From positions 744,001 to 808,000 of the forward strand of contig CAWKND010000004.1 of assembly GCA_963850915.1 (NCBI GenBank): a stretch of DNA of 64,000 nucleotides, given 5' to 3'. The stretch comes from CAVTWH01 sp963850915. Lineage in GTDB: Bacteria; Actinomycetota; Actinomycetes; Mycobacteriales; Micromonosporaceae. This document shows, piece after piece, positions 27,087-35,045 of the stretch; positions within the stretch are counted from its first letter, which is position 1; the number at the start of each line of letters is the position of its first letter. The translations under genes were made by a program, and so were the position numbers. The notes below the pieces were generated by a model. It was not told the origin of the DNA. It ran no database searches and saw only the letters and a list, made by a program, of their open reading frames with translations.

Positions 27087-27749
27087 TCAGTCCTGCTCGG
27101 CGAGGATGGCGTAGAGCTTGCGCTTGGTCTCGTTGAGTACCGTCACCGCGCGCTGCCACTGCTCCCGGTCACCGGAGAAGCCGATCTGGCGCAGCGCGTT
27201 CATGATGCCGAGAACTGCTTCGCGGGTGTCCTGGCCGGAGTTGACCGTCTCCTCGCTGAACTCGTTCCACGGGGCGTCGGCGGCGGCCGTCTCGGCCTCC
27301 GGCTTGCCGGCGTCGGTGAGCGTGAACCGCTTGCGGCCACCGCTCTCCTCGCTGGTGATCAGCCCTTCGTCCTCGAGTAGCTGCAGGGTCGGGTAGACCG
27401 AGCCGGGGCTGGGCCGCCAGACGCCGCCGGTGCGGGCGTCCAGTTCCTTGATCATCTCGTACCCGTGCATGGGGCGCTCGACGAGCAGCGCCAGGATCGC
27501 GGCCCGGACATTGCCACGGCGCTCGCGCCCCGGGCGACCCCGGCCGTGGCTGTCGCGCCCCCGGGAACCGGGTCCGCCGCGGCCGAAGGGGAAGCCGTTG
27601 CCGAACGGGTTGCCGCCGAAGGGGTTGCCCCCGAAGGGGTGGTTGCCGCGCTCGCGGGCGTCGCGCCCACGGGCCTGGTGCTCGCGGGTACCGAACTCAT
27701 TGGAGCCGTGCCCACGGGCGTCGTGGTGGTGCTGGTGGAAGTCGTGCAT
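27087..27749 (-). CDS. PadR family transcriptional regulator with His-rich N-terminus
   Basis: 220-residue regulator. The winged-helix PadR domain spans about residues 80-155, with LALLVERPMHGYEMIKELDARTGGVWRPSPGSVYPTLQLLEDEGLI as the family core, followed by a C-terminal dimerisation helix region. The first 75 residues are unusual: MHDFHQHHHDARGHG, then Gly/Phe/Asn repeats (GGNPFGGNPFGNGFPFG) and Arg/Gly-rich sequence. It is divergent from a DrrAB-type exporter, the common arrangement for a ligand-relieved repressor. ATG start at 27749 with a GGAGGAG site. Confidence 0.88.
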   Translation of the reverse strand: MHDFHQHHHDARGHGSNEFGTREHQARGRDARERGNHPFGGNPFGGNPFGNGFPFGRGGPGSRGRDSHGRGRPGRERRGNVRAAILALLVERPMHGYEMIKELDARTGGVWRPSPGSVYPTLQLLEDEGLITSEESGGRKRFTLTDAGKPEAETAAADAPWNEFSEETVNSGQDTREAVLGIMNALRQIGFSGDREQWQRAVTVLNETKRKLYAILAEQD

Positions 27750-27783
27750 CGACTCCTCCTCAGATCAGTCGTTGATACGTTGA

Positions 27784-27805
27784 CGATATATCGCTAAGCT
27801 ATCGC
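27784..27805. promoter_or_regulatory. probable padR promoter and operator
   Basis: An AT-rich patch in the padR-drrA divergent region holds the palindrome CGATATATCG (27784-27793) and two TATCGC direct repeats 11 bp apart (27789-27794, 27800-27805). TATATC on the minus strand could be the -10 box of padR. The position suits autoregulation and control of the exporter. No protection data can be inferred. Confidence 0.4.
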
Positions 27806-27971
27806 CTGCAAGCGTAAATCGCGGTCACTCCTCGGCGAGTGGCCGTAGGCTCCACGCCGCGCCACAGCGTCAACGCACCGGTGACAGGGCAGCCGGCCGC
27901 CCGTCATCCGGGTGTCAGTGACGTGTCAGGCGGTACCGGCATGCTGGAGCCACTCAGGACGAGGGAGTGAG

Positions 27972-28923
27972 ATGACTGACGCGATCCAGGCCGAGGGCCT
28001 GGTCAAGCGGTTCGGGGACAAGATTGCCGTAGACGGCGTCGACCTGACCGTGCGAACGGGGGCGGTGCTCGGCCTGCTCGGGCCCAACGGGGCCGGTAAG
28101 ACCACGATCGTCCGGCTGCTGACAACGCTGCTGCGGCTGGACGGGGGGTACGCCAAGGTCGCCGGATACGACGTGACCAAAGACCCCGACCGGGTACGCG
28201 CCATGATCGGCCTGACCGGGCAGTACGCCGCCGTCGACGAGGACCTGACCGGCTTCGAGAACCTGCTGCTCATCGGGCGGCTACTGGAGCTGTCCCGGAC
28301 GGACGCCAAGCGTCGGGCGAGCGAACTGCTGGAGCGCTTCGAGCTGACCGACGCGGCGAAGCGCTCCGCCAAGACCTACTCGGGCGGCATGCGCCGGCGA
28401 CTGGACCTGGCCGCCAGCCTGATCGGCCGGCCACAGATCCTGTTCCTGGACGAGCCGACCACCGGCCTCGACCCGCGCAGCCGCGGCGACGTCTGGGCGA
28501 TGATCCGGGAACTGGTGGCCGACGGGGCGACCGTGCTGCTCACCACGCAGTACCTCGACGAGGCCGACCGGCTCGCCTCGGAGATCGCCGTGGTCGACCA
28601 GGGCCGGCTGATCGCCACCGGAACGGCTCGCCGAACTGAAGGCCAAGGTGGGCGGGCAGACGCTGGACGTACGCCCGACCGACCCGGCCGACAAGGCACA
28701 GGTCTCGGCGCTCATCGAGCGCATCGTGGGGACGGCCCCGGTGACCCGACCCGACGACCCCGGGCTGCTGTCGGTATCCGTGGAGAACCGGGCCGACGCG
28801 CTGCCCGCCGTGGTCAGCGCCCTGCAGCAGCAGGACATCGCGGTGACCGAGCTGGCCCTGCGCCTGGCCAGCCTTGACGAGGTGTTCCTGGCGCTGACCG
28901 GGCACGCCGCGGAGGAGAAGTAG
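27972..28923 (+). pseudogene. DrrA-type ABC transporter ATP-binding protein, one frame break
   Basis: ATPase of a drug-export ABC system, about 317 residues. Walker A GPNGAGKT at 37-44, signature SGGMRRRLDLAASL from 137, Walker B ILFLDEPTTGLD. After RLIATGT (near 28618) the frame changes; the DrrA C-terminal domain (RLAELKAKVGGQTLDVRPTDPADKAQ...LDEVFLALTGHAAEEK) is in the next frame and ends at 28923. Length suggests one base gained or two lost. All ATPase motifs precede the break. ATG at 27972 after GAGGGAGTGAG. The permease start follows the stop by two bases. Confidence 0.88.
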
Positions 28924-28925
28924 AG

Positions 28926-29747
28926 ATGGCAGTCCTGACCCCCACCGCACCGGCGCTGCCGACCCCGACCCGGCGGATCAGCCCGGTCCGGGCACTGCGC
29001 CACACGTTCACCCTGACGTGGCGGAGTCTCATCAAGATCAAGCACTCGCCCGAGCAGCTGCTCGACCTGACGCTCCAGCCGATCGTCTTCGTGTGCCTGT
29101 TCTACTTCCTGTTCGGTGGCGCGATCGCCGGCGGGGACCGGCACGCGTACCTGCAGTACCTGGTACCCGGCATCCTGGTACAGACGGTCATGTTCGCCAG
29201 CCAGGGCACCGGGGTGAACCTGAACAACGACCTGACCAAGGGGATCTTCGACCGGTTCAAGAGCCTGCCGATCGCCCGCTCGGCGCCGTTGACCGGGTTG
29301 ATCATCGGGGACGTGGTGCGCTATGTGATCTCGATCGGCGTGGTACTCGGCTTCTCGGCCATCCTCGGCTTCCGGATCGAGACCAACGCCTTCAAGGCGC
29401 TGCTCGCCTGCGCGCTGATCATGTTCTTCGCGTTCGCGCTCAGCTGGCTGCCGGCCCTGCTCGGCCTGCTGGTCAAGACGCCGCAGCAGGTACAGGGCTA
29501 CGGGTTCATCATCTTCTTCCCGCTCACCTTCGGCAGCAACACGTTCGTGCCGGCCGCGACCCTGCCGGGCTGGCTGCAGGCATGGGTGAAGGTCAACCCG
29601 GTCACCTCGGTGGTGAACGTGAGCCGGGCGCTGCTGCTCGACTCCGGCCCGATCTGGACCCCGCTCTGGCACACACTGGCCTGGTCGTTCGCGCTGATCG
29701 CGGTCTTCGCGCCGCTGGCCGTCCGGCTCTACCGCCGGCACTCGTGA
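28926..29747 (+). CDS. ABC-2 type permease, DrrB-like
   Basis: 273-residue membrane component of the exporter, with six helices and the ABC-2 signature region LPGWLQAWVKVNPVTSVVNVSRALL near the end. Daunorubicin-resistance-type DrrAB pairs export lipophilic compounds; this pair's substrate is unknown. It starts two bases after the ATPase stop and shares its promoter. The PadR regulator next door is the likely repressor. A long hairpin follows. Confidence 0.9.
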   Translation: MAVLTPTAPALPTPTRRISPVRALRHTFTLTWRSLIKIKHSPEQLLDLTLQPIVFVCLFYFLFGGAIAGGDRHAYLQYLVPGILVQTVMFASQGTGVNLNNDLTKGIFDRFKSLPIARSAPLTGLIIGDVVRYVISIGVVLGFSAILGFRIETNAFKALLACALIMFFAFALSWLPALLGLLVKTPQQVQGYGFIIFFPLTFGSNTFVPAATLPGWLQAWVKVNPVTSVVNVSRALLLDSGPIWTPLWHTLAWSFALIAVFAPLAVRLYRRHS

Positions 29748-29792
29748 CCCGAGCGGACGCGGTCTGCCTCACGTGTTCCTGCAGGTAGCCCA

Positions 29793-29827
29793 GCGCCTCC
29801 GCCGGTGGACTCCACCGGCGGGGGCGC
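29793..29827. terminator. bidirectional terminator
   Basis: A 16-17 bp hairpin (29793-29809 with 29811-29827, one G-T pair, effective loop GACTC) lies between the exporter and the convergent AfsR-like gene, immediately next to the TAA of the latter. Confidence 0.85.
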
Positions 29828-32800
29828 TTATCCGTTCGTGGCGGGCGCTGGTGCCGGGTCGGGCTCCGGCTCGGCTACCGGGTCGGGCTCGGCGCCCATC
29901 TCCAGCAGCATCGCGGCCGACGCCGCCTCCCAGGAGAGTTCGGCGACCGGTGCTCGGGCGGCGGCGTACCCGGGCTCGCCCAGTGCCGTTCGGGCGGCCG
30001 AGCTGATCCGGGCCACATCCGGGCTGCCCAGGTCGGGCGTGCCGCGTACCCGGTCGGCCAAGCCAAGCAGCCGGGCAGCGCCCGCCGGGTCCCCGTCCGC
30101 CAGCCGCAGCCCGGCGTGCACGCACCCGGCCAGTGCCAGGGTCGGCCGGCGTACCCGACCGGCCTCGGTCAGCTCCGCCGCCGCCCGCCCGGCTGCCGCG
30201 CGGTCACCCAGCTCCAGCTCGCTCATCGCCAGCCCGGCCAGTGCCCCCGCCCGCGCCTCCCCGGGCAGCTGGCCGTGCCGGTCGAGGTCGTCCCGCGCCC
30301 GGAGGAAGGCGTCCCGGGCAGCGAGGGCGTTGCCGGCCATCCGGTCCACCTCGCCGGCCCCGAAGTCCAGCAGGAACAGCCGGGCCAGGTCGCTGCCGGT
30401 GTGGTCGAGCCGGCCGGCGCGGGCCAGGTCCGCCCGGGCGCCCGCGATGTCACCGGCGTGCGCCCGCTCGACCGCCAGCTGGAACAGCGTCACCGTGATG
30501 TCGTCCTGCACACCGAGTTCGGTGGAGAGCGCCACCGCGTCCTCCAGCGCAGCTATCGCGCCGGCATGGTCGCCGGCCAACTGGGCCGCCTCAGCCAGCG
30601 AGCCGACCGCCACCGCTCGGCCCCAGCGCTCGCCGATCTCGTGGAACATCTCCAGGCCCTTGGCCAACGCCACCGCCGCGCCGTCCAGGTCGCCGGTGTT
30701 GATCAGCAGCCGGCCACGCATGGTCATGCCGAGCGCGCGTACCCACGGGTCGGGGCTGGCAAGTACCCGGGGTACCTCGTCGAAGGCGGTGGCGTCGTCG
30801 TCGGTGATGGCGGCGTACAGCAGGCCGATCATCGAGGCGACCGGGTGGTCGGAGCGCTCCGCCCAGGACTCGGCCATGACCTGTTTGCTGAGCTCCAGGT
30901 CGCCGCCGGCCATCAGGCTGATGCCGTAGTAGAAGCGGGCCAGGGTACGGGCCTCGGGGGGTACCTCGCCGGGTACCGCGAGCGCCTCCGCGGTCCAGCC
31001 GACCGCGTCCGGGTGCTGGCTGCGCAGTGTCCAGAACCAGCCAAGTGCCGCGGTGATGCGTACCGCCGTGGCGGCGTCGCCCGAGTCCACTGCCCAGCGC
31101 AGCGCGCCGGACAGGTTGTCCCGGTCGGCGGTCAGCCGGGCCAGCCACTCCAGCTGGTCGCGGGTACGCAGCCAGGGCTCCGCCTCCTCGGCCAGCGCGA
31201 CGAAGTAGCCGGCGTGCGCGTCCCGTACCCGTTCGGCCTCACCTGACCCACCCGCGTTTCCGGAATCCGCGAGGCGCTCGCCGGCGTACGCCCGGATCGT
31301 CTCCAGCATCCGGTAGCGCCCGTCGTCGGCGAGGGTCACCAGCGACTTGTCCACCAGCGAGGGCAGCGTCTCCCAGGCGTCGGTACCGCACACCGCGGTC
31401 GCGGCCGCCATCGTCGCGCCGTCCAGGAACACCGAGAAGCGCCGGGCGAGCTGGCGCTCCGCCGCGTCCAGCAGTTCCCAGCTCCAGTCGACGACCGCCT
31501 GGAGCGTCTGGTGCCGGGGCAGGGCGGTGCGGCTGCCGCCGGTGAGCAGCCGGAACCGGTCACCGAGCCGGGCCGCCACCTGGTCGACCGGCAGGGTACG
31601 CAGCCGCGCCGCGGCCAGCTCGATCGCCAGTGGCAGCCCGTCGAGGCGGCGGCAGATCTGCACCACCGAGTCCACTGTGGACTCGGTGACGGTGAAGCCG
31701 GGGCGTACCGCCGCTGCCCGGTCGACCAGCAGGCGTACGGCCGGGAAGTCCAGTGCCTCGCCGGGTGCTGTCCCCGGTGGCGGTACGGCCAGCGGGCCGA
31801 CCGGGCACAGCGCCTCGCCGGTGATGGCCAGCGGCTCCCGGCTGGTGCCGAGGATGGTCAGGCCGGGGCAGTGGCCGAGCAGCGTGTCGGCCAGTTGTGC
31901 GCAGGCCGCCACCAGGTGCTCGCAGTTGTCCAGGATCAGCAGCGCCCGGCGGTCGGCGAGCGCGTCGAGCAGCCGGTCGGTGGTACCCCGGCGGGCCGGG
32001 TTGTCCAGCACCCGTACCTCGCGCAGGCGCAGCGCTTCGGCCACCGCACCGGCCAGGTCGTCGTCGTGGCGTACCGGCGCCAACTCGACCACCCACACCT
32101 CGATGCCCTGCCGCTCGCCGAACAGCCGGGCCGCCTCGGTGGCCAGCCGCGTCTTGCCGGCTCCGCCGGGCCCGACCAGGGTCACCAGCCGGCCGGCCGA
32201 CAGCAGCCGCGCCACCCGCTGCAGGTCGTCGTCGCGCCCGACGAAACTGGTCAGCGGGGTACGCAGGTTGCCGCGCTGGGTGGCTCCGGACTCACCGCGC
32301 AGGATCCGCAGGTGCAGGGCGGCCAGCTCGGCGGAGGGGTCGATGCCCAGCTCGTCGGCGAGACGCTGGCGCAGCTCCTCGTAGACGGCGAGCGCCTGGG
32401 CGGAGCGGCCGTCGGCGTGCAGAGCCCGCATCAGCTGGGCGTGCGGCCGTTCGCGGAGCGGCTCGGCGCCGACCAGCGCGGTCAACTCGGCCACCACGTC
32501 GGTACCGCGCTGCAGGCCGGCCTCGGCCCACTCCTCGGCGGCCGATACCCGCAGCTCGGCCAGCCGGGCAGCCGGTGCGAGCGCGAACGGCGACTCCGCG
32601 ACGTCGGCCAGTGCCGGACCGCGCCACAGCGCCAGCGCTTCGGTGAGAGTGGCCTGGGCACCGGCCGGGTCGCCGTGCCGCAGGGCCGTCCGGCCGGCCG
32701 TGACCAGCTGCTCGAAGTGCACCGCGTCGACGTCGTCGGGCTCGATCGCCAGCCGGTACCCGCCAGCGGCGGCGACCAGTCGGGACGGGTCGGGCAGCAG

Positions 32801-33016
32801 CCGGCGTACCCGGGAAACCAGGGCTTGCAGCGCGCCGGCCGCACCCGCGGGCGGCGCTTCGCCCCAGACGGCATCGGCGAGGGCCGGCACCCCGACCACC
32901 CGGCCCGGCTCGAGTGCGAGCCGGATCAGCACCGCGCACAGGCGCTGCCCGGTGACCGGTGTCGGCGGGCCACCGTCGTCACCCACCTGCAGCGGCCCCA
33001 GCATTCCAACCCGCAC
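29828..33016 (-). CDS. AfsR/SARP family transcriptional regulator
   Basis: 1062-residue multidomain regulator. An OmpR-type winged helix (about 15-92) is followed by a BTAD bacterial transcriptional activation domain (about 98-240), the start of a STAND/NB-ARC ATPase at FVGRDDDL (258-265), Walker A GPGGAGKT (282-289), Walker B LLILDNCEHLV and a C-terminal region of TPR-like helical repeats (about 600-1060). SARP proteins activate secondary-metabolite genes through direct repeats. No biosynthetic cluster is visible in this window, so the target is unknown. GTG start at 33016. Divergent from the DUF4081-GNAT gene. Confidence 0.9.
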   Translation of the reverse strand: MRVGMLGPLQVGDDGGPPTPVTGQRLCAVLIRLALEPGRVVGVPALADAVWGEAPPAGAAGALQALVSRVRRLLPDPSRLVAAAGGYRLAIEPDDVDAVHFEQLVTAGRTALRHGDPAGAQATLTEALALWRGPALADVAESPFALAPAARLAELRVSAAEEWAEAGLQRGTDVVAELTALVGAEPLRERPHAQLMRALHADGRSAQALAVYEELRQRLADELGIDPSAELAALHLRILRGESGATQRGNLRTPLTSFVGRDDDLQRVARLLSAGRLVTLVGPGGAGKTRLATEAARLFGERQGIEVWVVELAPVRHDDDLAGAVAEALRLREVRVLDNPARRGTTDRLLDALADRRALLILDNCEHLVAACAQLADTLLGHCPGLTILGTSREPLAITGEALCPVGPLAVPPPGTAPGEALDFPAVRLLVDRAAAVRPGFTVTESTVDSVVQICRRLDGLPLAIELAAARLRTLPVDQVAARLGDRFRLLTGGSRTALPRHQTLQAVVDWSWELLDAAERQLARRFSVFLDGATMAAATAVCGTDAWETLPSLVDKSLVTLADDGRYRMLETIRAYAGERLADSGNAGGSGEAERVRDAHAGYFVALAEEAEPWLRTRDQLEWLARLTADRDNLSGALRWAVDSGDAATAVRITAALGWFWTLRSQHPDAVGWTAEALAVPGEVPPEARTLARFYYGISLMAGGDLELSKQVMAESWAERSDHPVASMIGLLYAAITDDDATAFDEVPRVLASPDPWVRALGMTMRGRLLINTGDLDGAAVALAKGLEMFHEIGERWGRAVAVGSLAEAAQLAGDHAGAIAALEDAVALSTELGVQDDITVTLFQLAVERAHAGDIAGARADLARAGRLDHTGSDLARLFLLDFGAGEVDRMAGNALAARDAFLRARDDLDRHGQLPGEARAGALAGLAMSELELGDRAAAGRAAAELTEAGRVRRPTLALAGCVHAGLRLADGDPAGAARLLGLADRVRGTPDLGSPDVARISSAARTALGEPGYAAARAPVAELSWEAASAAMLLEMGAEPDPVAEPEPDPAPAPATNG

Positions 33017-33152
33017 CAGGCAACCCTACTGGTCGCACTGGGCGCGCCTTTTGCCGCGGCCGGGGCACAGCGGGCGCCATCGGGTGCCGGTCGCGGGATT
33101 TGCCCGGGTCATCGATGGCGCGTACCGGGCGGGTATCTGGCACGCTGGAGGG

Positions 33153-33995
33153 ATGTTGACGACCGCGCCGGCCCGCCTGCTGGGCGACGGTGACCGGTGG
33201 GCGGTGCAGCAGCTGCTGGACACCGACCCGTACGCCGCCGCGCAGGTGGCCGAGCAGGTCCAGGCCTTCGGGCTGGCCTGGTGGCGCAGCCAGGCGCGGA
33301 TCTTCGGCTACAACCCGGGATACGGGCTGGAGTCGGTGTGCTGGTTGGGGCACAACCTGATTCCGGTCCGGGCCACGCCCACCGCGGTCAGCGCCTTCGC
33401 CGAACTGGTCGGGCTCAACGCCCGCAGCTGCTCGGCGATCGTCGGCGACGCGGGCGCGGTACTCGACCTGTGGGCGGCGCTGCGCCCGGCGTGGGGACCC
33501 GCCCGCGAGGTGCGCCCGTGCCAGCCGCTGCTGGCCATCGCCCGGCCGGCCGCGGTGCCGCCCGATCCGGCGGTGCGGCTGGTGCGGGACAACGAAATCG
33601 ACATCCTGGTACCGGCGGCCATCGCGATGTACACCGAGGAGGTGGGCGTCTCGCCGCTGCAGGACGGCAGTGCGCGCGCCTACCGGCAGCGGGTACGCGA
33701 CCTGGTACGCGGCCGGCGGGCGTACGCCCGGTTCATCGACGGTCGGGTGGTGTTCAAGGCGGAGCTGGCCGTGGTGACCCGGCACACCGCACAGGTACAG
33801 GGCGTCTGGGTGGCCCCCGAGTGGCGCGGTCGGGGCCTGGGTAGCCAGGGCGTCGCCGCCGTCGTACAGGACGCGCTGGCCCGGGTGGCGCCCACCGTCA
33901 GCCTCTACGTCAACGACTTCAACCACGCCGCCCGCCGGGTCTACGCGCGCTGCGGCTTCACCGAGGTCGGTACCCTCGCCACGGTCCTGTTCTGA
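33153..33995 (+). CDS. DUF4081 domain GNAT family N-acetyltransferase
   Basis: 280-residue two-part protein: an N-terminal DUF4081-type domain (about 1-130, with DTDPYAAAQVAEQV and CWLGHNLIPV) and a C-terminal GNAT domain with VQGVWVAPEWRGRGLGSQGVAAVVQ (acetyl-CoA binding) and YVNDFNHAARRVYARCGFTEVG. This fusion is typical of actinobacteria and is usually near ispG-region genes. The substrate is unknown. The ATG at 33153 has GGAGGG just upstream; the frame is open to 32643, but that part is antisense to the SARP gene. Confidence 0.9.
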   Translation: MLTTAPARLLGDGDRWAVQQLLDTDPYAAAQVAEQVQAFGLAWWRSQARIFGYNPGYGLESVCWLGHNLIPVRATPTAVSAFAELVGLNARSCSAIVGDAGAVLDLWAALRPAWGPAREVRPCQPLLAIARPAAVPPDPAVRLVRDNEIDILVPAAIAMYTEEVGVSPLQDGSARAYRQRVRDLVRGRRAYARFIDGRVVFKAELAVVTRHTAQVQGVWVAPEWRGRGLGSQGVAAVVQDALARVAPTVSLYVNDFNHAARRVYARCGFTEVGTLATVLF

Positions 33996-34106
33996 CGCTG
34001 TTTTCGGCCTGCGCCGCGATCTGGCCCTGCTCCGGGCTTACGCCGCGTGGGGCGGTTAGGCGTTTCTGCCCGCCGGATTCGGGTTGATACGTCACGATCA
34101 CAGGTG

Positions 34107-34931
34107 ATGGGACAGTTCGCCAAGCCGATGGGTACGGACACCACCCGCTACTACTGGTACCCGGGGGACCGGCGCGAGTGGATCCGGGCCGGTCTCGCCG
34201 TCTGCGCCGGCCTGCTCGCCTTCGGCGTCACCGGGCTGCTCAGCCAGTCCATGCTGGCCGCGGTGACGGTCGGAGCCAGCGTGACGGCGGTGCTCGCCGG
34301 GCTCAACTTCGGCCGGCGGGACCTGCGCGGCATGCGCGACTTTCCCGAGCTTGCCCGCGCCGGTGCCGCCCCGACGGATGCCGTGCCAGCCGGTGCCGCT
34401 CCGGCAGGCGCTGCACCGGTTGGTGCTGTGTCGGGTCGGGCTGTGCCGGGTCGCGCTGTGCCGGGTCGCGCTGTGCCGGGTCGCGCTGTGTCGGGTCGCG
34501 CTGGCGGGGCGGCGCGGGAGGACGAGGCGGTACGGCGGCGGGCGCGGGCGGCGCGCCTGGTGGCGGTACAGCATGCGAGTCGGGCCGCTTGGCGGGGCAC
34601 GGCACAGGGAGTCGGCGGCGCCGCGGTGGCACTGCTCATCGCCAATCTCGGTGCGCACGGACTGCTCGCCGACTGGGTACTGCCGATCGTGCCGGTACTC
34701 CTCGGGGCGCTGGCACACCAGGCGGGCATGGTGTACGAGCGGCTGGCTCAGGTACCCCCGCCGGAGTTGCCGCCGGTACCGGCGAAGGCTGCCGCACTGC
34801 GCGCCGCGGGTACCCCCGTCGGGGTGGAGCCCACCGAACGCCCCAAACCGGCTGGCGGCCGCGCCACCCCGGGCGGCCCGGCCCTGCGCCTCACCAGCTA
34901 CCGCGGCAACCCACCGACCGGCCCGCGCTGA
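34107..34931 (+). CDS. membrane protein with Ala/Gly/Arg repeat linker
   Basis: 274-residue protein of unknown function. Two membrane helices (about 32-68) follow TRYYWYPGDRREWIRAG, then a linker containing five copies of the pentapeptide V-P/S-G-R-A, a basic helix, two more helices (about 173-213) and a Pro-rich tail. No enzyme motif was found. The ATG at 34107 is chosen over an earlier in-frame start at 34047 because the intervening sequence is Arg-rich and looks non-coding. Confidence 0.6.
   Translation: MGQFAKPMGTDTTRYYWYPGDRREWIRAGLAVCAGLLAFGVTGLLSQSMLAAVTVGASVTAVLAGLNFGRRDLRGMRDFPELARAGAAPTDAVPAGAAPAGAAPVGAVSGRAVPGRAVPGRAVPGRAVSGRAGGAAREDEAVRRRARAARLVAVQHASRAAWRGTAQGVGGAAVALLIANLGAHGLLADWVLPIVPVLLGALAHQAGMVYERLAQVPPPELPPVPAKAAALRAAGTPVGVEPTERPKPAGGRATPGGPALRLTSYRGNPPTGPR
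34428..34502 (+). repeat. 15-nt coding repeat (V-P/S-G-R-A)
   Basis: Five consecutive 15-nt units, GTGCCGGGTCGCGCT with small changes, encode the linker of the preceding membrane protein. Confidence 0.85.
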
Positions 34932-35045
34932 CCTGCCCGCTCCTGGCCTTGCTGGTTCTGGCCCTGCTGATTAGGCCTCCGGGGCTGGCCCCGCTCGGCC
35001 GGGCCGGGTCGGGTTCGCTTGCCGCGCAGGCGTTGCGCGTGGGGG

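Noticed and set aside
31511..33193. A 560-codon plus-strand open frame opposite the AfsR-like gene
   Set aside because: The minus strand encodes clear BTAD and ATPase motifs here; this frame is a shadow.
34980..34993. CGGGGC/GCCCCG hairpin as terminator between 34931 and 35046
   Set aside because: The loop is only two bases and the stem six; too weak to list.
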